IMG/VR virus record: IMGVR_UViG_3300023179_000551 | Location: 1 to 22,446 of that record | Length of the DNA: 22,446 nt | Source: a virus | Direction: 5' to 3' (one strand) | In this document: in pieces, positions 7,293-12,603 of the stretch | How the letters are laid out: every line of letters begins with the position of its first letter | Numbering within the stretch: the first letter of the stretch is position 1 | The notes under the pieces: model-generated | Seen by the model: the letters and a program-made list of their open reading frames with translations, nothing else | Database searches by the model: none | What the model was told of the DNA's origin: nothing | Made by a program: the position numbers and the translations under genes

Positions 7293-8645
7293 TTAGTATG
7301 CTTCTAATTTTACAATTTTAAATTGTCCACCTAATGCAGTTGTAGTTGCTTTAGCTCCTATACTATTTAAATCATCTTTAGTAGTTGTTGTTGATTGATC
7401 TGCTTTTTTAATTGAAAAAATTAATCTGGCATATTGTGCTGCATCGCCACCTGTTTCTACTTTTGCTACCATAGTAGGAGTTACCCCAGCTGTATTACCA
7501 ATTGCTTTAAGTAGCGATTGGCCTCGTTGATATGCTAAAAACGCATTACCTCCAGACATCGGATCTTTTACTACACCTTCGGCATCTGCAGTTGGATCTG
7601 CAGGTACCTGATTTGGCTGTAAACCTAATGCTTTAGCAAATCCAGCTTGATCAAGTTTAACCGGACGATCATATGATGCTCCAGATTCAATTCGCATTGC
7701 TGTTATTTCACCTAATTTTTTTGCATCTTCGATTGCTTTAGTAACCTGTGGTGCTACATTAGCATCCATGGTAACTTTCAATGTTGGAAATAAATTTTTT
7801 GGTAAATCGGCTGTAGTTTCCGGGCCGGGTGTCCACAATATTTCGGATGTTTGTGTTCCTGTAGTTTTTGCACTAGCTGCTTTGTATTGTTGATTTGCAT
7901 ATATAATACAACTAGTTGAATTTACTTGTTCCGAATTAATTAAATCTAAACTTCCTGCTCCTGGAGTAGTCTTTGCATTTCCTTGGATGAAAGAACCACC
8001 TTTAATATTACCTTTGTTGTCTGCGCTATACGGAAATATATCTATTTGATTGATATATGAACCAGCTTTCTTTTTACCTGTATAGTCATCTGATGCAATA
8101 TTGCCTATGTTAAAATCATTACAATAAGTTAAAATATTAGACATATCTGAACTTTGTCCTGCATCCTGGCCCGTAACACCCGTAGTACTAACGATACCAA
8201 CTGTTAAAACCTTACCCGGATCATTTGGACTTTCATTTAATTGTATTACTGTTTCGTTACCCCATTCTGTAATTGAATCCGCGGCTTCCACTGCATCTCG
8301 TAATTTAGTTATATCTTTAAATGTACCCTTTAAAGGATTTGTTGTATTATATTGTACAATAGCTTTACTAGAAAATGCAATCCATGCTGCGGCTATATCA
8401 ACTGTCGTTGTTGAAAAACTTGCACCATATTTTGTCAATAAACTTTTTATTGTCTGAACACTTGTAGTAAATTTTGTACCCCAATTTTTTGAATCATTTA
8501 TAAACGAATCAATTACTGAATTTGGATTTTTAACAGCAGCCGGTGCCCCTAATGCTTCATTTAATAATTTTCTAATTTGATGTTCATTTAAATTTTTAGT
8601 TCCAAAACGTGCCATGTTTTGAGCTAATAATCGTTCTAAATTCAT
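7293..8645 (-). CDS. Putative virion protein with shared N-terminal motif and OmpA-like C-terminal domain
   Basis: A 450-residue protein reading leftwards. The N-terminus MNLERLLAQNMARFGTKNLN shares the LL-x-(E/Q)NM-x-RFG(T/S)KNL motif with the two minus-strand genes at 9302 and 10371. The middle (about 45-280) is Ser/Thr/Gly-rich with no clear motif. Residues about 285-415 have the order of an OmpA-like domain: strand FPTLKVTMDANV, helix VTKAIEDAKK, strand EITAMRIESGAS, then GGNAFLAYQRGQSLLKAI and a last strand VAKVETGGDAAQYARLIF. OmpA-like domains bind peptidoglycan, but the usual binding Asp/Arg are not clearly kept. A late-type box lies 53 bases upstream. A structural role is inferred from the late-type promoter and the shared motif. 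Confidence 0.65.
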   Translation of the reverse strand: MNLERLLAQNMARFGTKNLNEHQIRKLLNEALGAPAAVKNPNSVIDSFINDSKNWGTKFTTSVQTIKSLLTKYGASFSTTTVDIAAAWIAFSSKAIVQYNTTNPLKGTFKDITKLRDAVEAADSITEWGNETVIQLNESPNDPGKVLTVGIVSTTGVTGQDAGQSSDMSNILTYCNDFNIGNIASDDYTGKKKAGSYINQIDIFPYSADNKGNIKGGSFIQGNAKTTPGAGSLDLINSEQVNSTSCIIYANQQYKAASAKTTGTQTSEILWTPGPETTADLPKNLFPTLKVTMDANVAPQVTKAIEDAKKLGEITAMRIESGASYDRPVKLDQAGFAKALGLQPNQVPADPTADAEGVVKDPMSGGNAFLAYQRGQSLLKAIGNTAGVTPTMVAKVETGGDAAQYARLIFSIKKADQSTTTTKDDLNSIGAKATTTALGGQFKIVKLEAY

Positions 8646-8698
8646 GTTTTTTTATTCCTTTATGGTTTTTAATATATATTTCAATGTTACAATTGCAA

Positions 8699-8708
8699 TA
8701 ATAAATAT
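8699..8708 (-). promoter_or_regulatory. Late-type promoter box (variant ATATTTATTA), leftward
   Basis: The minus strand reads ATATTTATTA 53 bases before the ATG at 8645, preceded by a T run and G-T-A-T as at the other two minus-strand copies. An AAAGGAATA ribosome binding site lies about 9 bases before the start codon. Confidence 0.45.
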
Positions 8709-8730
8709 CATACAAAAAAAAATAACGTTA

Positions 8731-8762
8731 TTTGGATTTATAAAAACATTTTCATATTATTG
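8731..8762 (+). promoter_or_regulatory. Host-type promoter of the secreted-protein gene at 8791
   Basis: TTTG at 8731-8734, exactly 20 bases, then TATTATTG at 8755-8762: the best match in the window to the Bacteroidetes consensus. The inverted repeat ATATTA-TTG-TAATAT spans 8754-8768 and could be an operator over the -7 box. The leader has no Shine-Dalgarno sequence. Confidence 0.6.
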
Positions 8763-8790
8763 TAATATAAACCAATTAAAAATTTAAGTT

Positions 8791-9252
8791 ATGAAAAAGT
8801 TAGCATTGTTATTTATGTTGATATACAACGTTATTATATCTCAAACTGTTCCTAAAAGTTTAAAAATTGGATTTACTAAATTTTTGGAATTGCATAATTA
8901 TTCCAATATTGAACTTGATAATGCATTGTCAAATCCGGATACTATATTATATAAACCTTCTACATCATGTTATGTTATAGATTTTGAACACAATCAAATT
9001 TTGCTCTATCAAAAAGATTCTTTAGTTGCACAGGCACCAATTGTTTCTATTCATTTCAATGTTGCTGCACATGATTTAAAATTTGAAAATTGGGATTTTG
9101 TTATTAAATTGCAAGATTATGCTAATGATACAGAAATTCGAATTAACATGCAACACAATACATTTATTTATTCATATGTATTTGATATCAAATCAATTGG
9201 ATATTATGAACGTATAACAGCGATATCGCGAGATGTAGTATTTATTCCGTAA
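8791..9252 (+). CDS. Secreted protein of unknown function (MKKLALLF family)
   Basis: A 153-residue protein with a signal peptide (MKKLALLFMLIYNVIISQ, probably cut before T19, a typical Bacteroidetes SQ end). The mature part is beta-rich and has a central block SCYVIDFEHNQILLYQKDSL that resembles CKYVINTSDYTVDFYRNSVL in the gene at 9952; the two are probably distant paralogues. No catalytic motif is visible. It is expected in the periplasm. Host-type promoter upstream, hairpin terminator downstream, so it is a one-gene unit. Confidence 0.7.
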   Translation: MKKLALLFMLIYNVIISQTVPKSLKIGFTKFLELHNYSNIELDNALSNPDTILYKPSTSCYVIDFEHNQILLYQKDSLVAQAPIVSIHFNVAAHDLKFENWDFVIKLQDYANDTEIRINMQHNTFIYSYVFDIKSIGYYERITAISRDVVFIP

Positions 9253-9262
9253 TAATAGTAAA

Positions 9263-9298
9263 AATGGGGGCATTGCCCCCATTACATGTTTATTTTTT
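9263..9298. terminator. Hairpin terminator between convergent genes
   Basis: A perfect stem AATGGGGGC (9263-9271) with GCCCCCATT (9275-9283), loop ATT, followed by a T-rich stretch. It is 11 bases after the stop of the plus-strand gene and 19 bases before the end of the minus-strand gene, so it can serve both. Confidence 0.75.
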
Positions 9299-9301
9299 AT
9301 T

Positions 9302-9832
9302 CTATTTTGGTGCTGTACTTTGAAATGCCGTTACGGTAAGTGAACCAATATATTCTGATACAGTTGTTTTTGCATTTGGATCATTGGATTTTGGTTTAAC
9401 CAATACTATCATATAGTTAGGATCTTTAGAAAATAAGTTTGATCCTTTTCCAATCATTGGACTCACAATGCTACGAAATTTTGCTTCATCTTGTCCGGTA
9501 ATTTTATTTAACCATATATTTCCAGTAATTGTTTGTGCAGTTGCATCAAGTTTTAATCCATCATATGAAGTAATAGGAATTCCTGCCAATGTTATACTTC
9601 GAATAAAACCTGAATAATCTGTTGCTGCATTTTTACCTAAACCTGATATCGTAAATGAAGCTTTACCTGTCATATCAATTCCACCTTTATTTGTTGGAAG
9701 ACTTAATGCCATTGGAAATGCATATGTAAAATCTTCCATCAATCGCTGCAAATTTTGTTTTTCTGATTTGGTTAAATTTTTGGATCCAAAACGAATCATG
9801 TTTTCAGCTAATATGTTTTGTAGTTTAATCAT
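9302..9832 (-). CDS. Putative virion protein with shared N-terminal motif
   Basis: A 176-residue protein reading leftwards. I chose the ATG at 9832 because it has AAAAAGGATACAA directly upstream and restores the shared N-terminus MIKLQNILAENMIRFGSKNL; the frame continues open to 9901, but that extension covers the promoter region. The mature part is beta-rich with Gly/Thr/Ser (KASFTISGLGKN, SITLAGIPITSYDGL, VSEYIGSLTVTAF) and no catalytic motif. An exact late-type box lies 17 bases before the start. Virion or internal-head protein is inference. Confidence 0.7.
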   Translation of the reverse strand: MIKLQNILAENMIRFGSKNLTKSEKQNLQRLMEDFTYAFPMALSLPTNKGGIDMTGKASFTISGLGKNAATDYSGFIRSITLAGIPITSYDGLKLDATAQTITGNIWLNKITGQDEAKFRSIVSPMIGKGSNLFSKDPNYMIVLVKPKSNDPNAKTTVSEYIGSLTVTAFQSTAPK

Positions 9833-9849
9833 TTGTATCCTTTTTCTAC

Positions 9850-9859
9850 ATATAAATAT
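9850..9859 (-). promoter_or_regulatory. Late-type promoter box ATATTTATAT, leftward
   Basis: The minus strand reads ATATTTATAT exactly, 17 bases before the ATG at 9832 and followed by the ribosome binding site AAAAAGGAT. Same arrangement as the plus-strand late genes. Confidence 0.55.
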
Positions 9860-9887
9860 TACACAAAAAAAAAAATACAAAAAACAA

Positions 9888-9919
9888 TTTGGATATATCA
9901 AACTAATTTCATATTATTT
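9888..9919 (+). promoter_or_regulatory. Host-type promoter of the secreted-protein gene at 9952
   Basis: TTTG at 9888-9891, exactly 20 bases, then TATTATTT at 9912-9919. The inverted repeat ATATTA-TTT-TAATAT (9911-9925) overlaps the -7 box. Confidence 0.55.
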
Positions 9920-9951
9920 TAATATAATTAACCAGTTAAAAAATTAAAATC

Positions 9952-10365
9952 ATGAAAAAGTTAGCCTTGTTATTTGCATTTGGTTTAAATGTTATTTGTT
10001 TTTCTCAAACAATTATAATTCAAGTCGATGAAATACAATCATTTTATGGTGATACGTCGCAAAATATAAATGAAATTTTCAATAACGTAAGTTACATTAC
10101 CCAACCCGAGTCTAAAAATTGTAAGTATGTAATTAATACTTCTGATTATACGGTGGATTTTTATCGCAATAGCGTATTACAAACTACAGAAGCTATAGAA
10201 ATTGAATTCGTTAATAATCATATGATTGTACGGATACTTGAATTCGGTTTCAACATAGGACTCATAATAGATTTTAACGTCGAATCCGTAGTTTTTTATG
10301 ATATACAACCATCTTTTGTAGAATACATGAAATTTACAAAATTTGAAATTGTAAAATCAAATTAA
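9952..10365 (+). CDS. Secreted protein of unknown function (MKKLALLF family)
   Basis: A 137-residue protein with a signal peptide (MKKLALLFAFGLNVICFSQ, probably cut before T20). The mature part is beta-rich (TIIIQVDEIQSFYG, IEIEFVNNHMIVRILEF, SVVFYDIQPSFVEY). It is probably a distant paralogue of the gene at 8791, judged from the aligned block around Cys and the following strand pair. No enzyme motif. Expected in the periplasm or outer envelope. Host-type promoter upstream. Its terminator lies inside the 3' end of the facing gene. Confidence 0.7.
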   Translation: MKKLALLFAFGLNVICFSQTIIIQVDEIQSFYGDTSQNINEIFNNVSYITQPESKNCKYVINTSDYTVDFYRNSVLQTTEAIEIEFVNNHMIVRILEFGFNIGLIIDFNVESVVFYDIQPSFVEYMKFTKFEIVKSN

Positions 10366-10370
10366 TAAAT

Positions 10371-10982
10371 TTATGGTTTTACCGTCGGCCGTGCGCCGGC
10401 TTTTTTCAAATGTGTACCTACTGCTTCGATTGCTGCATTATATGCTTGATATTTCGGAATATTGTCTGTAGTTAAATATTGATTTAATACAGCACAAGAA
10501 TTGCCTTCGGAAAATTTAGTCGTCGCATTGAATGTAGAATTAATTAATGGAGTACATGACACCCATTGTCGAGAAATAGTTGGGTTTTTACTAGCAGCCG
10601 CATTTATCTTTCTTACTGCTTCTAGATAAGTTACTTTGCCCTTGGTTACATCATTTGGCCACAGAAACGTTCTAGGCATCACAGCATATCCACCAATCGT
10701 CCAGTGTGTTTGTGTTTGTTCAAGTTTTGGGGTTGTGACAAGATCTGGATACAATGCATTAGCCGTTTTAGCAATATTACCTAATAAAGTTTGTAACGTA
10801 TTTATCATTTCGCTCGATTTCGGATCCGGATTTTGTTCCATTAGTTGATATTTAACATGTTCATGCAAACCATGTTGGTTGATGGTTTCCATGATTGATT
10901 TAAGTATTAATTTTTTTTGTGCTGCTTCGGATAAATTTTTGGTACCAAAACGAAGCATGTTTTCTGAAAGTAAGTTTTTCAT
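10371..10982 (-). CDS. Putative virion protein with shared N-terminal motif
   Basis: A 203-residue protein reading leftwards with the cleanest copy of the shared N-terminus: MKNLLSENMLRFGTKNLSE. A helical segment follows (AAQKKLILKSIMETINQHGL), then an alpha/beta body with Trp/Pro-rich parts (THWTIGGYAVMPRTFLWPND) and two Cys (WVSCTPL, SCAVLNQ). No catalytic motif. A late-type box variant lies 38 bases upstream. Role as a virion or internal-head protein is inferred from the motif and promoter. Confidence 0.7.
   Translation of the reverse strand: MKNLLSENMLRFGTKNLSEAAQKKLILKSIMETINQHGLHEHVKYQLMEQNPDPKSSEMINTLQTLLGNIAKTANALYPDLVTTPKLEQTQTHWTIGGYAVMPRTFLWPNDVTKGKVTYLEAVRKINAAASKNPTISRQWVSCTPLINSTFNATTKFSEGNSCAVLNQYLTTDNIPKYQAYNAAIEAVGTHLKKAGARPTVKP
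10384..10406 (+). terminator. Rightward terminator embedded in the facing gene's 3' coding end
   Basis: Stem GTCGGC (10384-10389) with GCCGGC (10395-10400), one G-U pair, loop CGTGC, followed by six T. It lies 19 bases after the stop of the plus-strand gene but inside the last codons of the minus-strand gene (encoding GARPT). It is the most G+C-rich spot in the neighbourhood. Confidence 0.65.
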
Positions 10983-11020
10983 TTTTTTGTATCTTTTTTT
11001 TTGGGTTATCTTGTTAACAA

Positions 11021-11030
11021 TAATAAATAT
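11021..11030 (-). promoter_or_regulatory. Late-type promoter box (variant ATATTTATTA), leftward
   Basis: The minus strand reads TTTTTTGTGTAATATTTATT here, 38 bases before the ATG at 10982. The same T run, GTGTA/GTATG spacer and box occur at the other two minus-strand genes. Confidence 0.45.
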
Positions 11031-11053
11031 TACACAAAAAAAAAATAATGTTA

Positions 11054-11085
11054 TTTGGATTTTTTACTTTTTTTACATAATATAA
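11054..11085 (+). promoter_or_regulatory. Host-type promoter of the UV endonuclease gene
   Basis: TTTG at 11054-11057, exactly 20 bases, then TAATATAA at 11078-11085. The -33 context TTATTTGGAT is identical to that at 8791. The start codon follows only 12 bases after the -7 box, so the transcript would have almost no leader. Confidence 0.5.
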
Positions 11086-11097
11086 AATAAAACATAT

Positions 11098-12123
11098 ATG
11101 ATTCGTTTCGGTTATGCTTGTATCAACATGGAGTTATCCGCGCGTGGTATTCGTACCGGCCGTGCCATGATTGATCGCAAATTCAAGCTTGGTGGCTTAC
11201 GGCTTGCATCTGACATTGCACTTGCCAATGCCCGCGATTTACTTGCTATTCTGCAATGGAATGAAGCACATGGCATACGATTGTTTCGGTTAGGCTCCGA
11301 GCTCTTTCCACGTTGGAATCATTACGAATTTGCTGATTTGCCTGACATTGATCTTATTGTGCAGCATTTACGTTCTGCAGGTGATTATGCTCGCGACCAT
11401 GGGCATCGCATCACAACGCATCCTGGCCCATTTCATATTCTTGGTAGTCCTGATGCTGTAGTTGTTGATAATTCTATCATTGGTCTTGAACGACATTCTG
11501 AGCTCTTTGATATGATGGGCTTTGCACCTAGCTTTGAAAACAAGATCAATATTCATGTTGGTGCTACTTACAATGATAAGCCTGGTACTATTATGCGATG
11601 GCTGCATAACTATGATCGTTTATCAGATTCTTGCAAGGCGCGTTTGGTTATTGAGAATGATGATAAAGCTTCCATGTATTCGGTGCGCGAGTTGTATGAG
11701 ATGTTGCATGCTGAAATTGCTATACCAATTACGTTTGATTATTGGCATCACACTTTCAATACTGGTGACTTGTCTGAACAAGAAGCATTCTTTATGGCTC
11801 GTGAAACTTGGCAACGCCATGGCGTTACTCAATGTACGCATTACAGTGAGTCCCGTCGACGTGAAGCACAAATTCTCATTGAACGTATGTTTGCACATCA
11901 TAATATCGATATTGTTGATTTGCCCAAATGGCCAACGTTCCACAAACAATACAAAGAATTTACCAAAATCAAAGAACAAGCTCATGCTGATTACATTACA
12001 CGGCTCCCAGATACGTACGGTGTAGCTGATCTCGATGTTATGGTCGAAGCAAAAGCTAAAGAACAAGCATTGCTCAATTTAAACGTTGAATGTTGTCAAA
12101 ACGCTCAATTAATTTTAGAATAA
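11098..12123 (+). CDS. uvsE: UV-damage endonuclease (UvdE/UvsE)
   Basis: A 341-residue TIM-barrel repair enzyme that nicks DNA 5' of UV photoproducts. The N-terminus MIRFGYACINMEL and the C-terminal block DVMVEAKAKEQAL are family hallmarks. The metal ligands known from the Thermus enzyme are all present: H108 (THPG), H153 (IHVGA), E186 (IENDD), D214 and H217 (FDYWHH), H248 (THYSES) and E317 (VEAK); the Lys of AKAKEQ is kept. Codon use is visibly richer in G+C (many GCC, CGT, GGC, GAG) than in flanking genes, a sign of acquisition from another source. It stands alone, with a host-type promoter and a 45-base gap to the next gene. Length is normal to slightly long for the family. Confidence 0.93.
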   Translation: MIRFGYACINMELSARGIRTGRAMIDRKFKLGGLRLASDIALANARDLLAILQWNEAHGIRLFRLGSELFPRWNHYEFADLPDIDLIVQHLRSAGDYARDHGHRITTHPGPFHILGSPDAVVVDNSIIGLERHSELFDMMGFAPSFENKINIHVGATYNDKPGTIMRWLHNYDRLSDSCKARLVIENDDKASMYSVRELYEMLHAEIAIPITFDYWHHTFNTGDLSEQEAFFMARETWQRHGVTQCTHYSESRRREAQILIERMFAHHNIDIVDLPKWPTFHKQYKEFTKIKEQAHADYITRLPDTYGVADLDVMVEAKAKEQALLNLNVECCQNAQLILE

Positions 12124-12124
12124 T

Positions 12125-12134
12125 ATATTTATAT
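12125..12134 (+). promoter_or_regulatory. Late-type promoter box ATATTTATAT
   Basis: Exact ATATTTATAT directly after the endonuclease stop and 34 bases before the ATG at 12169, which has AAAAAAGG as ribosome binding site. Confidence 0.5.
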
Positions 12135-12168
12135 AAAATATTAATAATTAAATAAAAAAGGTAAAATT

Positions 12169-12360
12169 ATGCCAAGTTATGATTCAAATTACAAATACAA
12201 AAGCAATGTTATTGACAACGTTGAAGATGCAAAAGAAATTATTCGAAATGTAGGTAAAGCACTTTCTGAAGGAAAAACTGATAAAAATTCTGCATTAGAC
12301 AATTTAGCACGAGCAATTCAAAAATTGGAAGAAGCTCGATATTTTATCGATAGAGGATAA
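12169..12360 (+). CDS. Small helical unrecognised protein
   Basis: A 63-residue charged protein, MPSYDSNYKYKSNVIDNVED onward. From residue 15 it is two amphipathic helices (AKEIIRNVGKALSEGK and SALDNLARAIQKLEEARYFI), likely a small helical hairpin that could dimerise. It has its own late-type box and an AAAAAAGG ribosome binding site. Its stop is followed directly by the G+C-rich structured region. Function unknown. Confidence 0.65.
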   Translation: MPSYDSNYKYKSNVIDNVEDAKEIIRNVGKALSEGKTDKNSALDNLARAIQKLEEARYFIDRG

Positions 12361-12401
12361 TAATTAAACGTTTTTCTATATGTTGTATTAACTATTTTAT
12401 C

Positions 12402-12500
12402 ATGAAATTTTATAAACAATATTGTCCCGTTATCAGACAAACAATCTCTGCAGGCGGAGCGGTCGGGAGCAAACGAGGAGAGACAAGCCAAGCGGGTTAA
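12402..12500 (+). other. Short frame MKFYKQYC..., possibly the disrupted start of the zinc-ribbon gene
   Basis: A 32-residue frame beginning ATGAAATTTTAT. The bases TGAAATTTTAT (12403-12413) recur at 12566-12576. Joining at the repeat, which removes 163 bases, gives a single frame beginning MKFYHIVIKQKVIVKRNV and continuing into the zinc-ribbon protein. As it stands the frame runs into the structured region and stops at 12498-12500. It could be a leader peptide, the 5' remnant of an interrupted gene, or chance. Confidence 0.35.
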
Positions 12501-12522
12501 AGCCCCAACTCATGCTTCCGAC
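12424..12522 (+). ncRNA. Candidate structured RNA element
   Basis: A G+C-rich segment with nested complementary arms. Hairpin 1: CTCTG (12446-12450), loop CAGG, CGGAG (12455-12459). Main stem: GTCGGGAGC (12462-12470) with GCTTCCGAC (12514-12522), nine pairs including one G-U. Inside it GAG (12475-12477) can pair with CTC (12509-12511), and GGG (12494-12496) with CCC (12503-12505). CCCGTT (12426-12431 region) can also pair with AGCGGG (12491-12496), giving a possible pseudoknot. It is not a tRNA: no T-loop or acceptor end. I do not recognise the class. An orientation on the plus strand is assumed from the flanking genes. Confidence 0.4.
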
Positions 12523-12550
12523 ATTGAAATTAAATCTTAACTAATTTACA

Positions 12551-12576
12551 AAGATAAATTTCAATTGAAATTTTAT
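12551..12576 (+). other. Hairpin GATAAATTTC / GAAATTTTATC around the second direct repeat
   Basis: AAATTTCAATTGAAATTT (about 12556-12573) is a perfect palindrome, extended by GATA and TATC on either side with a one-base bulge. It has no following T run, so it is a weak terminator candidate. It may instead be part of the structured element or control access to the start region of the zinc-ribbon gene. Confidence 0.35.
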
Positions 12577-12603
12577 CACATTGTAATAAAACAAAAAGTG
12601 ATT

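Larger units (their letters stand above)
8646..8816. repeat. Divergent cassette copy 1 (late box left, host promoter and MKKLALLF right)
   Basis: This gap and the start of the right-hand gene are a near-copy of 9833-9976. The shared order is: leftward late box, T/A homopolymer tract, TTTGGAT, the inverted repeat ATATTA-N3-TAATAT, an A-rich leader and the first bases of MKKLALLF. A third copy at 10983-11060 keeps only the left half; the region before 6692 keeps only the right half. Confidence 0.6.
9833..9976. repeat. Divergent cassette copy 2
   Basis: The second full copy of the divergent promoter cassette: exact leftward late box (9850-9859), A-tract, TTTGGAT (9888-9894), inverted repeat ATATTA-TTT-TAATAT (9911-9925), A-rich leader and the MKKLALLF coding start. 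It is closely similar to 8646-8816, with the spacing between the -33 and -7 boxes conserved exactly. Confidence 0.6.
10983..11097. repeat. Divergent cassette copy 3, right half replaced
   Basis: The left part (leftward late box, A-tract, TTATTTGGAT up to 11060) matches the cassette copies at 8646 and 9833, and is nearest to copy 1. From about 11061 the sequence departs: the inverted repeat and the MKKLALLF start are missing and the UV endonuclease begins instead. Confidence 0.5.
12403..12576. repeat. 11-base direct repeats flanking a 163-base unit
   Basis: TGAAATTTTAT occurs at 12403-12413 and 12566-12576. The DNA between is much richer in G+C than its surroundings and has strong fold potential. 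This pattern would suit a small insertion with target duplication, an intron-like or bypassed segment, or slippage. No terminal inverted repeats were found. Confidence 0.4.

Noticed and set aside
9851-9858. TATAAATA on the plus strand read as a rightward T4 late promoter
   Set aside because: The octamer points away from the nearest properly spaced late gene. Across the window the opposite orientation is the one that keeps a short distance to start codons.
9833-9901. Extension of the minus-strand gene at 9302 to an ATG at 9901
   Set aside because: It would place coding sequence over the late box and host-type promoter; the ATG at 9832 has a good ribosome binding site and restores the shared N-terminus.
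11522-12025. 167-residue open frame in the same direction inside the UV endonuclease gene
   Set aside because: It lies wholly within a gene with all catalytic residues conserved, and its translation is a Leu/Ile/Cys-rich shadow typical of a shifted frame of a more G+C-rich gene.
11623-12066. 147-residue minus-strand frame opposite the UV endonuclease
   Set aside because: Antisense shadow of a confidently assigned gene, no motif and no start signals.
12446-12522. tRNA gene in the G+C-rich segment
   Set aside because: The closing stem is nine pairs, there is no T-arm consensus with a five-pair stem and no anticodon arm.
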